Shown here piece by piece: positions 51,395 through 59,741 of a stretch of 64,000 nt of DNA (positions are counted from its first letter, which is position 1; every line of letters starts with the position of its first letter). The stretch is from Glycomyces terrestris (GTDB lineage: Bacteria > Actinomycetota > Actinomycetes > Mycobacteriales > Micromonosporaceae). The notes below the pieces were generated by a model. The model made no database searches. It saw only the letters and a list, made by a program, of their open reading frames with translations, and had not been told where the DNA came from. Where the stretch lies: NCBI RefSeq assembly GCF_003933745.1, contig NZ_RSEB01000006.1, positions 1 to 64,000 of the forward strand. The letters run 5' to 3'. A program made the position numbers and the translations under genes.

Positions 51395-52606
51395 TCAGGC
51401 GACGTCCAGCACCGTCTTGAGCCACCCGTCCTCGCGCCGGTCGAACGACTCGTAGGCCGCGATCGCGTCGAGCGGCGGCTCGTGCCGCGTGATGAACGCC
51501 GTCGGGTCGACCGCCCCGGCCGCCACCACGTCGAGCAGGTGCGGCAGGTAGCGGCGGTGGTTGCAGTTGCCCATCTTCACCGTCAGGTTCTTGTTCATCG
51601 CCGCCCCGATCGGGAAGCTGCGGAACCCCGCCGGGTACACGCCGATGATCCCGACGCTGCCGGCCTTCGCGACCGCGTCGACCGCCCACTGGAGCGCCAG
51701 GCTCGGCGCGTCCCCGGGCACCCACTGGTCCCCGCCCGGGTCGCCCTCGGGCGCGGCCGCGGAGCGCTCCTGCTCGAACCGCTCCGCCTCGCGCGCGGTC
51801 GGCTCCGCCGCCGGCCCGGACTTCGGGCGCTCGGCGTCCACGCCGACCGCCTCGATCACCCGGTCCACGCCGATGCCGCCCGTCAGGTCCTTGACCGCCC
51901 CCACCGGGTCCTCCCGGTTGAAGTCGATCGTCTCGGCGTTCTGCTCGCGCGCCTTGTCGAGCCGCGACGCGATGCCGTCCACCACGAGCACCCGCCCGGC
52001 GCCCTGCCGCTTCGCCGCGGCCACCGCGAACTGGCCCACCACGCCCGCGCCCAGCACCAGCACCGTGTCGCCGGTGCCGACCTCGGCGAGCTTCGCGCCG
52101 AACCAGGCCGTGGGGAAGATGTCGGACAGCAGGATCGCCTGGTCGTCGCTCACCGCGTCGGGGATGCGGACCAGGCCGGTCGCGGCGTAGGGAATCCGGG
52201 CGTACTCCGCCTGGAGGCCGTCGACCGGCCCGGTCGACTTCGGGCCGCCGAAGAAGCACGTGCCGGCGGCGGCCCCGTTCGGGTTCGCGGTGTCGCACTG
52301 CGAGGTGTACCCGGCCCGGCAGTACGAGCAGGTGCCGCAGCTGATCGTCGAGGGCACCACGACCCGGTCGCCGGGCCGGAACCCGCGCACCTCCGGGCCG
52401 CACTCCTCGACCACCCCCACCGCCTCGTGCCCCAGGATCGTCCCCTCGACCATGTCGGGCACGGTCCCGCGCACCATGTGCAGGTCCGTCCCGCAGATCG
52501 CGCTGCGCGTGATCCGCACGATCGCGTCGCCGGGCTCCCGGATCGCCGGCTCGGGCACCTCGTCCAGCCGGATGTCGCCCACTCCGTGCCACACCACTGC
52601 CTTCAT
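51395..52606 (-). CDS. Zinc-dependent alcohol dehydrogenase, formaldehyde-dehydrogenase-like
   Basis: 403 residues. Catalytic zinc ligands in ICGTDLH and ILGHEAVG; structural zinc Cys cluster CGTCSYCRAGYTSQC; Rossmann motif VLGAGVVGQFAV; and a glutathione-independent FDH-like insert (DRVIEAVGVDAER to AERFEQERSAA). It oxidises an alcohol or aldehyde adduct with NAD(P)+. GAGGGGGA precedes the ATG. It is divergent from the APH-like kinase gene with 200 bases between. Confidence 0.87.
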   Translation of the reverse strand: MKAVVWHGVGDIRLDEVPEPAIREPGDAIVRITRSAICGTDLHMVRGTVPDMVEGTILGHEAVGVVEECGPEVRGFRPGDRVVVPSTISCGTCSYCRAGYTSQCDTANPNGAAAGTCFFGGPKSTGPVDGLQAEYARIPYAATGLVRIPDAVSDDQAILLSDIFPTAWFGAKLAEVGTGDTVLVLGAGVVGQFAVAAAKRQGAGRVLVVDGIASRLDKAREQNAETIDFNREDPVGAVKDLTGGIGVDRVIEAVGVDAERPKSGPAAEPTAREAERFEQERSAAAPEGDPGGDQWVPGDAPSLALQWAVDAVAKAGSVGIIGVYPAGFRSFPIGAAMNKNLTVKMGNCNHRRYLPHLLDVVAAGAVDPTAFITRHEPPLDAIAAYESFDRREDGWLKTVLDVA

Positions 52607-52807
52607 CGCGTCCCCCTCGTTCGCTGCGGCTGCGGAAGGCTCGCCGGTCCGGCCCGCGCCCTCTACTTCTGCGTGCCGAACCGGCGATCGCCCCGGCGCG
52701 CGGTCGGAGGCCGTGCGCCGACCATCGGCTTACCCGCGCTGCCGCCGCTCATGCATCCGGACCGATAACCCGTTGCGGCCCATACCGCGGCCGCGAAGAA
52801 TGTCCGC

Positions 52808-53707
52808 ATGTCCGACAACCGCCACGCCGACGGCCGCGCCGGCATCGACGCCGCGCTCGTGCGCCGCCTGGTCGCCGCCCAGTTCCCGCAGTGGAGCGGC
52901 CTCCCGGTCGAACCGGTCGAGGTCGACGGCTGGGACAACCGCACCTACCGCCTCGGCCCCGACATGACCGTGCGCCTCCCCACCGGCCCGACGTACGCGC
53001 TGGCCGTGGAGAAGGAGCACCGCTGGCTCCCGGTCCTCGCCCCGCGACTCCCCGTCGAGATCCCCGAGCCGCTCGGCCTCGGCCGCCCCGGCGAGGGCTA
53101 CCCGCACCACTGGGCGGTGCGCCGCTGGATCGACGGGCAGACCGCCGATCCCTCCCGCATCGACGACATGACCGCGTTCGCCGAAGCCGTGGCCGGCTTC
53201 ATCACCGCGCTCCAGGCCGCCGACCCGACCGGCGGGCCCGCGGGCGGCGAGCACAGCTTCCAGCGCGGCGCCGACCCGGCCCACTACGACGCCCAGACCC
53301 GCGAGACCCTACGCGAACTCGAAGGCCGCGTCGACACCGCCGCCGCGGCCCGCGTCTGGGAAGCCGCGCTCGCGGCGCGCTGGACCGGCGAGCCGGTCTG
53401 GTTCCACGGCGACATCGCCCAGGGGAACCTCTTGACGCGCGACGGCAAGCTCGCCGCGGTCATCGACTTCGGCACCTCCGGCGTCGGCGATCCCGCCTGC
53501 GACCTCGTCATCGCCTGGACCATGTTCGAGGGCGCGAGCCGCGAGGCGTTCCGCCGCGCCGTCGCGCAGGACGAGGCGACCTGGGCGCGCGCCCGCGGCT
53601 GGGCCATCTGGAAGGCGCTCCTCCTCGTGTCCTGGGACCACGCCGAGGCGCAGGCGAGCCGCCGCGTCATCGACGCGGTCATCGCCGAGCACGAGGCGCT
53701 CCGCTAG
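52808..53707 (+). CDS. Aminoglycoside phosphotransferase-family kinase
   Basis: 299 residues. APH/choline-kinase fold: the catalytic loop WFHGDIAQGNLL (HGD-x4-N) and the metal-binding DFG in VIDFGTSGVGDP are intact. The N-lobe has VEVDGWDNRTYRLGPDMTVRLP. Family members phosphorylate antibiotics or small metabolites; resistance is possible but not shown. AAGAAT lies 6 bases before the ATG. Convergent with the proline-rich membrane protein gene. Confidence 0.85.
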   Translation: MSDNRHADGRAGIDAALVRRLVAAQFPQWSGLPVEPVEVDGWDNRTYRLGPDMTVRLPTGPTYALAVEKEHRWLPVLAPRLPVEIPEPLGLGRPGEGYPHHWAVRRWIDGQTADPSRIDDMTAFAEAVAGFITALQAADPTGGPAGGEHSFQRGADPAHYDAQTRETLRELEGRVDTAAAARVWEAALAARWTGEPVWFHGDIAQGNLLTRDGKLAAVIDFGTSGVGDPACDLVIAWTMFEGASREAFRRAVAQDEATWARARGWAIWKALLLVSWDHAEAQASRRVIDAVIAEHEALR

Positions 53708-53715
53708 CGCGGTGC

Positions 53716-54963
53716 TCAGTACCCCGAGTTCGGCGGCGGCCCGTACGGCCCGGACTGCCGCGGCGGCGCGTACGGTCCCGGCTGCTGCGGCATGGACGGC
53801 CCCGGCTGCCCGTACGGGCCCTGCGGCTGCGGCACCACCATGATCAGCGCCGACGGCGGCTTCCCGGGCGTCCACGCGCGCACGCCGGGCGTCAGGAGCA
53901 GGACGAACACCAGCAGTGCCAGGGCCGTGCGCAGGATCGTCCACCCGAACGCGGGGATCAGCGGATCGATCCTGCCCGGCAGGGGCGGCAGGTCGTAGTA
54001 CCCGTCGACGTAGTCGATGACCACGAACGTGAGCATCAGGCCCGCGAAGACCGTGGCGAGGATCGACCAGACGATGCCGAAGACACGGCCGCCCGACTTG
54101 CCCTTGGCCAGCAGCGGCGCGGTGATGAGCGCGCCGACCAGGATCACGGTGTGCGCGATCAGGTCGTAGACCGGGGGCCGGTGCCCGGCGATGAACAGTG
54201 CGTCGCCGAAGCCGTAGAACTCGGCCGAGACGGCCATGAGGAAGCGGATGTCGTTGACGAGGCTCCACGCGCTGAGCGCCGCCAGCAGCCACACCGCGAC
54301 GACCGCGAACGTCGCCGCGCCGGGCCGCTTCTCGGGCCGCTGCGGGTCCGCCGGCGCGGCCTGCGCGGGGCCGCCGGGCCCGGCGGCGAGGCCCTGGACC
54401 TGCACCTCGCCTCTCCGGATGCGGTGCATGAGGATCCACTGGCGCGCCGACTTCGAGCACAGGAGGCCGAGCAGCGTCCCGTACAGGCCCGCGAGGACGA
54501 CGCCGATGACGAGCGTGAGCGCGGCGACCTCGATGTAGACGACGCCGAAGACGATCGCGGCGGCGCTGATGGCGAGGCCCAGGATGGAGCTGACCAGCGA
54601 CCAGATCCACGCCCACCGCTTGCCGCGGGTGATGTGGATGCCGCTGGTGAGGGCCTGGACCGTCGAGTACGCGGCCCAGGCGAGTCCGATGAGGCCGAAC
54701 GGCGTGAAGTATTCGACCAGGCTGATCGCCGCGGCGATGTCGCCGAGTCCGGCGAGGGCCGTGAAGATCCACAGGATCACCTGGACGCCGGTGATCGTGC
54801 CGGGCTTGGCCATCGTCATCTCGGCGGGCGGCAGCTGGCCCGGCACGGGCTGGTCGGGCCGCTGCTGCACCGGCCCGTACGCCCCGCCCGGGCCCGCCTG
54901 CTGCGGCGGCGCGGGCTGGTACTGGAGGTGCATCCGGTCGGGCGGCGGGGGCGGGAAGCTCAT
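53716..54963 (-). CDS. Proline-rich-ended multi-pass membrane protein
   Basis: 415 residues. Both ends are Pro/Gln/Gly-rich and cytoplasmic-looking (SFPPPPPDRMHLQYQPAPPQ; GPYGQPGPSMPQQPGPYA). Between are about nine TM helices in two groups (55-160 and 225-370), each with a similar 'ITRGKRWAW' or 'AKGKSGGRVFG' loop, suggesting an internal duplication. No family recognised with a known function. No strong ribosome site; GAGGA stands 9 bases before the ATG. Confidence 0.75.
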   Translation of the reverse strand: MSFPPPPPDRMHLQYQPAPPQQAGPGGAYGPVQQRPDQPVPGQLPPAEMTMAKPGTITGVQVILWIFTALAGLGDIAAAISLVEYFTPFGLIGLAWAAYSTVQALTSGIHITRGKRWAWIWSLVSSILGLAISAAAIVFGVVYIEVAALTLVIGVVLAGLYGTLLGLLCSKSARQWILMHRIRRGEVQVQGLAAGPGGPAQAAPADPQRPEKRPGAATFAVVAVWLLAALSAWSLVNDIRFLMAVSAEFYGFGDALFIAGHRPPVYDLIAHTVILVGALITAPLLAKGKSGGRVFGIVWSILATVFAGLMLTFVVIDYVDGYYDLPPLPGRIDPLIPAFGWTILRTALALLVFVLLLTPGVRAWTPGKPPSALIMVVPQPQGPYGQPGPSMPQQPGPYAPPRQSGPYGPPPNSGY

Positions 54964-55152
54964 GGGGGCGGAATCCTCGTGACTCGGAGAAAGCGGACGG
55001 TAGCGGTCACCCTACCGTCCGATCCGAAGGGCGAGAACGCGAGGAGCACCACGCCCCCGCGCGGAGCACGCCGCTGGACTCCGTTCACGTTGGCACCCTT
55101 CATAGTCCGTCTCGGCAGCGCCTCCCTCCGGCCCCGCTCCGCCTCCCCCGCC

Positions 55153-55478
55153 TGCGCTCGTGGGACGCGGTTCCAGGGCCGCTCGCCCGCGCCGGCCGGC
55201 GACCGGTCGGGCCGCAGGCGGCATCCCCGCTTCGCCCCTTGCCTGCTTCGTGAGCTCTGGCCCGGGTGGCCCGTTTCGCGCTCGCGGGACGCGGCTCCAG
55301 GGCTGCTTGCCCGCGCCGACTGGCCGGGCCGCAGGCGTCGGCATCCGCACCCCGCTCCCGCTCCGACCTGCCCGCCTGAACTAGCCCCGGGCGTGGCCCG
55401 TCTCGCGCTCGCGGACCCCTGGACGCGGCTCCAGGGCCGTACGCTCGCTCGCGCCGTCGGGCGACTGGCCGGGCCGCA
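55153..55478. repeat. Three-copy degenerate tandem repeat
   Basis: Three diverged copies, starting near 55153, 55277 and 55402, each with CGCGCTCG-GG-CGCGG(T/C)TCCAGGG, then GCTCGCCCGCGCC-like sequence and GACTGGCCGGGCCGCA or a variant at the end. The period is about 125 bases. Indels separate them, so the array is old. No inverted ends or open frame suggest an insertion sequence. Confidence 0.65.
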
Positions 55479-55479
55479 C

Positions 55480-55485
55480 TAGCAT
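55480..55485 (+). promoter_or_regulatory. -10 box of the Hsp70-like gene
   Basis: TAGCAT, 16 bases before the GTG start. The same hexamer stands 46 bases before the epimerase-like gene (58133-58138) and the MEDS gene (25908-25913), so it appears to be a recurrent -10 form in this genome. No clear -35 is visible. Confidence 0.45.
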
Positions 55486-55501
55486 TACCGGGTTTGGAAC
55501 C

Positions 55502-57340
55502 GTGAACGAGAAGGCGGCCCTAGCTGTGACCGACAGGCCCACCGGAAGCGCCTCGCTCGGGGTCGACTTCGGCACCTCGCACACCATCGCGATGCTCGCC
55601 GCGCCCGGCGAGCCGGCCCGGCCGCTGCTGTTCGAGGGCTCTCCGCTCCTGCCGTCGGCCGTGTTCGCCGACGGCGGCGAACTCCTCGTCGGCCGCTTCG
55701 CGCTCCAGCAGGGCCGCCGCCGGCCCGCCGCACTGGAACCGCATCCCAAGCGCCGCATCGACCTCGACTCGATCCTCCTGGGAGAGAACGAGATCGCAGT
55801 GACCGACGCGATCGCGGCGGTCCTGACGCGGGTGCGGACCGAAGCCGTCCGCGTCGCCGGCTCCCTCGCCGCCGTCACCGTGACCGTCCCCGCGACCTGG
55901 GGCCCGACCAGGCGGCAGACGATCAGCGAGGCCGCCGAGCGCGCCGGTCTCGGCGCGGTGCGCCTCGTCCCCGAACCCGTCGCGGCCGCCGCGTACTTCC
56001 TGCGCCGCCTCGGCCACCGGATCGACCACGGCCAGGCCGTCGTCGTCTACGACCTCGGCGCGGGCACCTTCGACGCGACCGTGGTCGCGCGCCGCGGCGG
56101 CGGCTTCGAGGTGCTGTCGCAGGACGGCCGCGCCGACCTGGGCGGTCTCGACATCGACGCCCGCATCGCCGAGCACCTGCGCCTCCAGCACCCCGGCATC
56201 GGGGAGGGCGGCGAAGGCCGCCACTACCGCGCGCTCCTCGACGAGCTCCGCCTCGCGAAGGAGAGCCTCTCGACCTACAGCCGCGCCGAGTTCACCGTCC
56301 CGCCCGGCGACGTCGAGACGCACCTGACCCGCGGCGAGCTCGACGACCTCGCCCGCCCGCTGCTCGCGCAGACCGTCAAGGTGACCAAGGCCGTCATCGC
56401 CGCGGCCGGCCTCGCGCCCGCGCAGACCGCCGGCGTGTTCCTCGTCGGCGGCGCCTCCCGGATGCCGCTCGTCGCGACCGTCCTCCACCAGCAGCTCGGT
56501 CTCGCGCCCACGGTGATCGAGCAGCCGGAACTCGTCGTCGCCGAGGGCGGCCTCATCGCCGGAACGGCCGCCGCGGCCGACGAGACCGTGGACCTGGCGG
56601 GCGCGACCCCCGGCCGCACCCCGGCCTCGCCGGTCACCCCGGCCCCCACACCGCCTCCGGAGGCGATCGAGTCGCCGGCCCCGGCCCTCACCCCGGCCGC
56701 CGGCACGCCACCGGCCCCCGCCTTCACGCCGGCCGCGACCGCCTCGCCCGCGCCCGCCCCGACGCCGCCCTCGGACCGCCCGGCCGATCCCGTCCTCCCG
56801 CCCGCCCCCGAGGCCCCGCGTCCGCCGGTCCAGATCCTGGCCTCGGCCCTGCTCCTGGCGTTCCTGGCCGTGCCGCTCATCCCGCTGTGGGGCGGCGCGA
56901 TCGAGCGGGGCATCGCCCAAGGCGCGCTGCACCCGCTCGACCCGCAGCTCCTCTACGGCGCCTTCAACGCGGTCCTTGGGAGCGCCATGGTCGCCTGCCC
57001 CGTCGCGGCGGTCCTGGTCCTGCGCCGTGTCCGGTGGTCGCCCCTGGTCGCGATCGCGGCGGCGGCCGCGGTCCCGTTCGCCGTCCTGCCGGTGATGCCG
57101 AACGAGACGATCGCCGAGCGCGAGTCCGTGCTCGGCCTCGTCATGGTCGTGGCCGCGTTCGCGGTCATCGCGGGCCTGTTCCTCGGCCGCGCCCGCGAAT
57201 GGCTCGCCGGCGAGCCGGCCGCGAAGGGCCGACGCCTCAGGCGCGCGCTCGGCATCGCGGCCCAGGCCCTCGCCGCGGTCGCGGCCGTGTTCGCGCTCTT
57301 GTTCGTCCTGCACGAGTTCTGGCCGACCGTCTTCTGGTAG
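55502..57340 (+). CDS. Hsp70-like ATPase with C-terminal membrane helices
   Basis: 612 residues from a GTG. Residues 18-355 are an Hsp70/actin-fold nucleotide-binding domain: phosphate 1 GVDFGTSHTIAM, connect region VPATWGPTRRQTISEAAERAG, phosphate 2 VVYDLGAGTFDATVV (about 183) and adenosine motif VFLVGGASRMPL. The DnaK substrate-binding and lid domains are absent. Instead there is a Pro/Ala/Thr linker (360-440) and four TM helices (446-610). So it is a membrane-tethered Hsp70 homologue, perhaps a sensor or an organiser at the membrane. It is followed by a small membrane protein gene. Confidence 0.87.
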   Translation: MNEKAALAVTDRPTGSASLGVDFGTSHTIAMLAAPGEPARPLLFEGSPLLPSAVFADGGELLVGRFALQQGRRRPAALEPHPKRRIDLDSILLGENEIAVTDAIAAVLTRVRTEAVRVAGSLAAVTVTVPATWGPTRRQTISEAAERAGLGAVRLVPEPVAAAAYFLRRLGHRIDHGQAVVVYDLGAGTFDATVVARRGGGFEVLSQDGRADLGGLDIDARIAEHLRLQHPGIGEGGEGRHYRALLDELRLAKESLSTYSRAEFTVPPGDVETHLTRGELDDLARPLLAQTVKVTKAVIAAAGLAPAQTAGVFLVGGASRMPLVATVLHQQLGLAPTVIEQPELVVAEGGLIAGTAAAADETVDLAGATPGRTPASPVTPAPTPPPEAIESPAPALTPAAGTPPAPAFTPAATASPAPAPTPPSDRPADPVLPPAPEAPRPPVQILASALLLAFLAVPLIPLWGGAIERGIAQGALHPLDPQLLYGAFNAVLGSAMVACPVAAVLVLRRVRWSPLVAIAAAAAVPFAVLPVMPNETIAERESVLGLVMVVAAFAVIAGLFLGRAREWLAGEPAAKGRRLRRALGIAAQALAAVAAVFALLFVLHEFWPTVFW

Positions 57341-57466
57341 CCGAAAGTGAGAAACGCCCGGGTACGGGCCCCAGCGGACGTAGGATCACCAGATCAGCGG
57401 CCTGTTCCCGGGGGGAAGGGCTCCGCCGGGCGCCGGGCCGCCTCCAGTTCGAACGGGGGCAAGACG

Positions 57467-58039
57467 ATGGCGCACAGCGACAAGCGGGCGGCATGGGCGG
57501 CCGGAGGCACGACACTCGCCGCCTGCCTGATGGTCATGGTCGGTGTCTGGCAGGTCATCATCGGCCTCGCCGCGATCGCCGAGGACGAGATCTTCGTGAC
57601 CACGCCCGAGTACCTCCTGCAACTCGACCTCACCGGCTGGGGCTGGACGCACCTGATCATCGGCGCGCTCGCGGCCGTGACCGGCGCGTTCATCTTCACC
57701 GGCCGGGCCTGGGCCCGCTGGGCCGGCATCCTGCTCGCGGTCCTGTCCGCGACCGCGCAGTTCTTCTGGATGCCCTACCAGCCGCTCTGGTCGCTCATGG
57801 TCATCGCGATCGACGTGTTCGTCATCTGGTCGCTCGCCGCCACCAGCTCCATGGTCGAGAGCGAGTACGAGGGCTACCGGGCCGCGGAGGCCCCCGACTG
57901 GGAGGCCACCGACACCCAGCCGGGGCAGCCGTACGCGAACCCGAGCCGCACCATGTACGACCGCCAGGAGCCGACCACCGACCCGGTGCAGGCCGAGGCC
58001 GCCGCCCGCCAGGACCCGCGCAAGCGCGGGCCCGAGTAG
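57467..58039 (+). CDS. DUF7144-family membrane protein
   Basis: 190 residues from the ATG at 57467 (GGGGGC upstream). Four TM helices in residues 10-130 with the motif GVWQVIIGLAAIAEDEIFV, TPEYLLQLDLTGWGWTHLIIG, TGRAWARWAGILLA and FFWMPYQPLWSLMVIAIDVFVIWSLA, which is characteristic of this small family. The tail is hydrophilic. Function unknown. TAGGAT at 57381 may be its -10. A strong terminator follows. Confidence 0.85.
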   Translation: MAHSDKRAAWAAGGTTLAACLMVMVGVWQVIIGLAAIAEDEIFVTTPEYLLQLDLTGWGWTHLIIGALAAVTGAFIFTGRAWARWAGILLAVLSATAQFFWMPYQPLWSLMVIAIDVFVIWSLAATSSMVESEYEGYRAAEAPDWEATDTQPGQPYANPSRTMYDRQEPTTDPVQAEAAARQDPRKRGPE

Positions 58040-58050
58040 GAGCGCACCGC

Positions 58051-58081
58051 AAGGGCGCCGCACCGCCGGTGCGGCGCCCTT
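58051..58081 (+). terminator. Strong hairpin terminator
   Basis: A 14-bp perfect stem, AAGGGCGCCGCACC (58051-58064) and its complement (58068-58081), with a 3-base loop GCC and TCCGTT after it. It starts 12 bases after the DUF7144 stop. Best-formed intrinsic-type terminator in the right half of the window. Confidence 0.85.
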
Positions 58082-58183
58082 CCGTTCGCCCTCGGAGGCG
58101 TCCTGGCCTCACGTCTCCGAACCGGCTCCGGCTAGCATCGAGGCGCCGGGCCCGGCCGGGGCCCGCACGGGGGAGGGAACAGC

Positions 58184-59155
58184 ATGAGGATCGTCGTCGT
58201 CGGAGGCAGCGGGCACATCGGCACGTTCCTCGTCCCGCGGCTGGTGCGCGCGGGCCACGAGGTCGTCAACATCAGCCGCGGAACGCGCGCGGCGTACGCG
58301 GACGCGCCCGAGTGGGAGCAGGTCCGCCAGGTCACGGCCGACCGCGAGCGGCAGGACGCCGACGGCGTCTTCGGCGACACCGTGGCCGCCCTCCGGCCGG
58401 ACGCGGTCGTCGACCTCGTCTGCTTCACGCCCGAATCCGCCGCGGCCCTGGTGGAACGCCTGCGCGGCGAGACCGGCCACCTGCTCCACTGCGGCACCGT
58501 GTGGCGCTACGGCGTCAGCCACCGCGCCCCGATCCGCGAAGGCGAGGGCACGCCCCCGTTCGGCGAGTACGGCGTCCAGAAGGACGCGATCGCGCGGATG
58601 CTCAAGGAGGAGACCGCGAACGGCGGCCTTCCCACGACCACGCTCCACCCCGGCCACATCGTCGGCCCCGGCTGGCACCCGATCGGGCCGCTCGGGAACC
58701 TCGACCCCGAGGTGTGGCGCACGCTCTCGGCCGGGCGCACCTTGCGGATTCCGGGGCTCGGCGCCGAGCACATGCACCACGTGCACGCCGACGACGTCGC
58801 CCAGGGTTTCGAGCGGGCGATCGAGCGCCCCGAGGCCGCGCGCGGCGAGGACTTCCACGTCGTGGCGCCAAGTTCGATGAACGTGCGCGGCCTCGCGGCC
58901 GCCGCGGCGTCCTGGTTCGGCCAGGAGGCGCACCTGGAGAGCGTGAGCTGGGAGGAGTTCCGGGCGGCGAGCACCGGCGACCACGCCGACGTCAGCTGGG
59001 AGCACCTCTCGCGCAGCCAGGTGTGCAGCATCGAGAAGGCGCGCACGCTCCTCGGCTACGCGCCGGCGTACGAGCCCGACGCCGCGATCCTGGAGTCGGT
59101 GCGCTGGCTCATCGAGCACGACCGGCTCGGGGTCGAGCGCCCGCTCGCGGTCTGA
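58184..59155 (+). CDS. NAD-dependent epimerase/dehydratase-family protein
   Basis: 323 residues. The ATG has GGGAGGG 8 bases before it; TAGCAT at 58133 is a likely -10. Rossmann motif VVVGGSGHIGTFL. The family's Tyr is not in a clear YxxxK: the matching segment reads WRYGVSHRAPI and later FGEYGVQKDAI, the latter fitting YGVQK. The C-terminal half is an extended-SDR substrate domain (HMHHVHADDVAQGFERAIE). Probably acts on a nucleotide sugar or similar; substrate unknown. Confidence 0.82.
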   Translation: MRIVVVGGSGHIGTFLVPRLVRAGHEVVNISRGTRAAYADAPEWEQVRQVTADRERQDADGVFGDTVAALRPDAVVDLVCFTPESAAALVERLRGETGHLLHCGTVWRYGVSHRAPIREGEGTPPFGEYGVQKDAIARMLKEETANGGLPTTTLHPGHIVGPGWHPIGPLGNLDPEVWRTLSAGRTLRIPGLGAEHMHHVHADDVAQGFERAIERPEAARGEDFHVVAPSSMNVRGLAAAAASWFGQEAHLESVSWEEFRAASTGDHADVSWEHLSRSQVCSIEKARTLLGYAPAYEPDAAILESVRWLIEHDRLGVERPLAV

Positions 59156-59165
59156 CCTGCGGCGG

Positions 59166-59645
59166 TCACCAGCAGGTGTCGCCGTCCTTCTCCGCGATGA
59201 GGCGGTCGCGGACCCGGCCGAGGCCGTCCGCGATCGCCTTGCGCTCCTCGGGCGTGAGCACGTCGATGAGGACTTCGCGGACCTTCGCCACGTGGCCGGG
59301 CGCGGCGCGCTCCAGGGCTGCGCGGCCCTCGTCGGTGATCGCGGCGAGCACGCCGGACCTGCTCCACTCGCACTGTCGGCGCTGCACGAGCCCGGCCTTC
59401 TCCATCTGGCCGACCTGGTAGGTCAGGCCGCTCTTGGAGTTGATGAGGCGCTCGGCGAGCTCGGTCATGCGCAGCGCGCCGGTCTCGGCGGCGTTCAGGT
59501 GGATGAGGATCTCGTACTGGAGGTGCGAGAGGCCCGACTCCTCCTTGAGCTGCTGGTCGAGTTCGCGCGCGACGAGGTTCGACGCGGGGATGAACGCCAT
59601 CCACGTCCGCATCTCCTCGTCGTCCAGCCATCTCGTGTGACCCAT
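59166..59645 (-). CDS. MarR-family regulator
   Basis: 159 residues. Winged helix typical of MarR: LQYEILIHLNAAETGALRMTELAERLINSKSGLTYQVGQMEKAGLVQRRQCEWSRSGVLAAITDEGRAAL. Two Cys (in RQCEW and at the penultimate position) could sense redox state. GGAGG stands only one base before the ATG, so the true start might be the ATG at codon 12. It faces the GTP cyclohydrolase II gene; two identical 14-base palindromes lie in between. Confidence 0.88.
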   Translation of the reverse strand: MGHTRWLDDEEMRTWMAFIPASNLVARELDQQLKEESGLSHLQYEILIHLNAAETGALRMTELAERLINSKSGLTYQVGQMEKAGLVQRRQCEWSRSGVLAAITDEGRAALERAAPGHVAKVREVLIDVLTPEERKAIADGLGRVRDRLIAEKDGDTCW

Positions 59646-59664
59646 ACCTCCACCGCCTTCAGTG

Positions 59665-59678
59665 GTTCAAATTTGAAC
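59665..59678. promoter_or_regulatory. MarR operator palindrome, copy 1
   Basis: GTTCAAATTTGAAC, a perfect 14-base palindrome, 20 bases upstream of the marR start. An identical copy begins 37 bases away. TTCAAATTTGAA is a known style of MarR-family operator. Occupation would block the marR promoter. Confidence 0.8.
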
Positions 59679-59701
59679 TCAAGTGTAGCTTGTATTGCGC
59701 G

Positions 59702-59715
59702 GTTCAAATTTGAAC
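59702..59715. promoter_or_regulatory. MarR operator palindrome, copy 2
   Basis: Second identical GTTCAAATTTGAAC, 27 bases upstream of the GTP cyclohydrolase II start. Distance between the two centres is 37 bases, about 3.5 helical turns, so the two dimers would lie on opposite faces of the DNA. Likely controls the enzyme gene. Confidence 0.8.
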
Positions 59716-59741
59716 AGCATCGCACGAGCTTCGGAGGCGTC

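Larger units (their letters stand above)
54964..55501. other. 538-base intergenic region with degenerate repeats
   Basis: No gene is supported here; short open frames are Arg/Pro/Gly-rich and unlike proteins. It holds the leader of the membrane-protein gene, a three-copy degenerate repeat (55153-55478) and the promoter of the Hsp70-like gene (TAGCAT at 55480-55485). Confidence 0.6.

Noticed and set aside
52808..53707. Definite aminoglycoside-resistance gene
   Set aside because: APH-fold motifs are present, but the family includes many metabolite kinases and nothing in the context indicates resistance.
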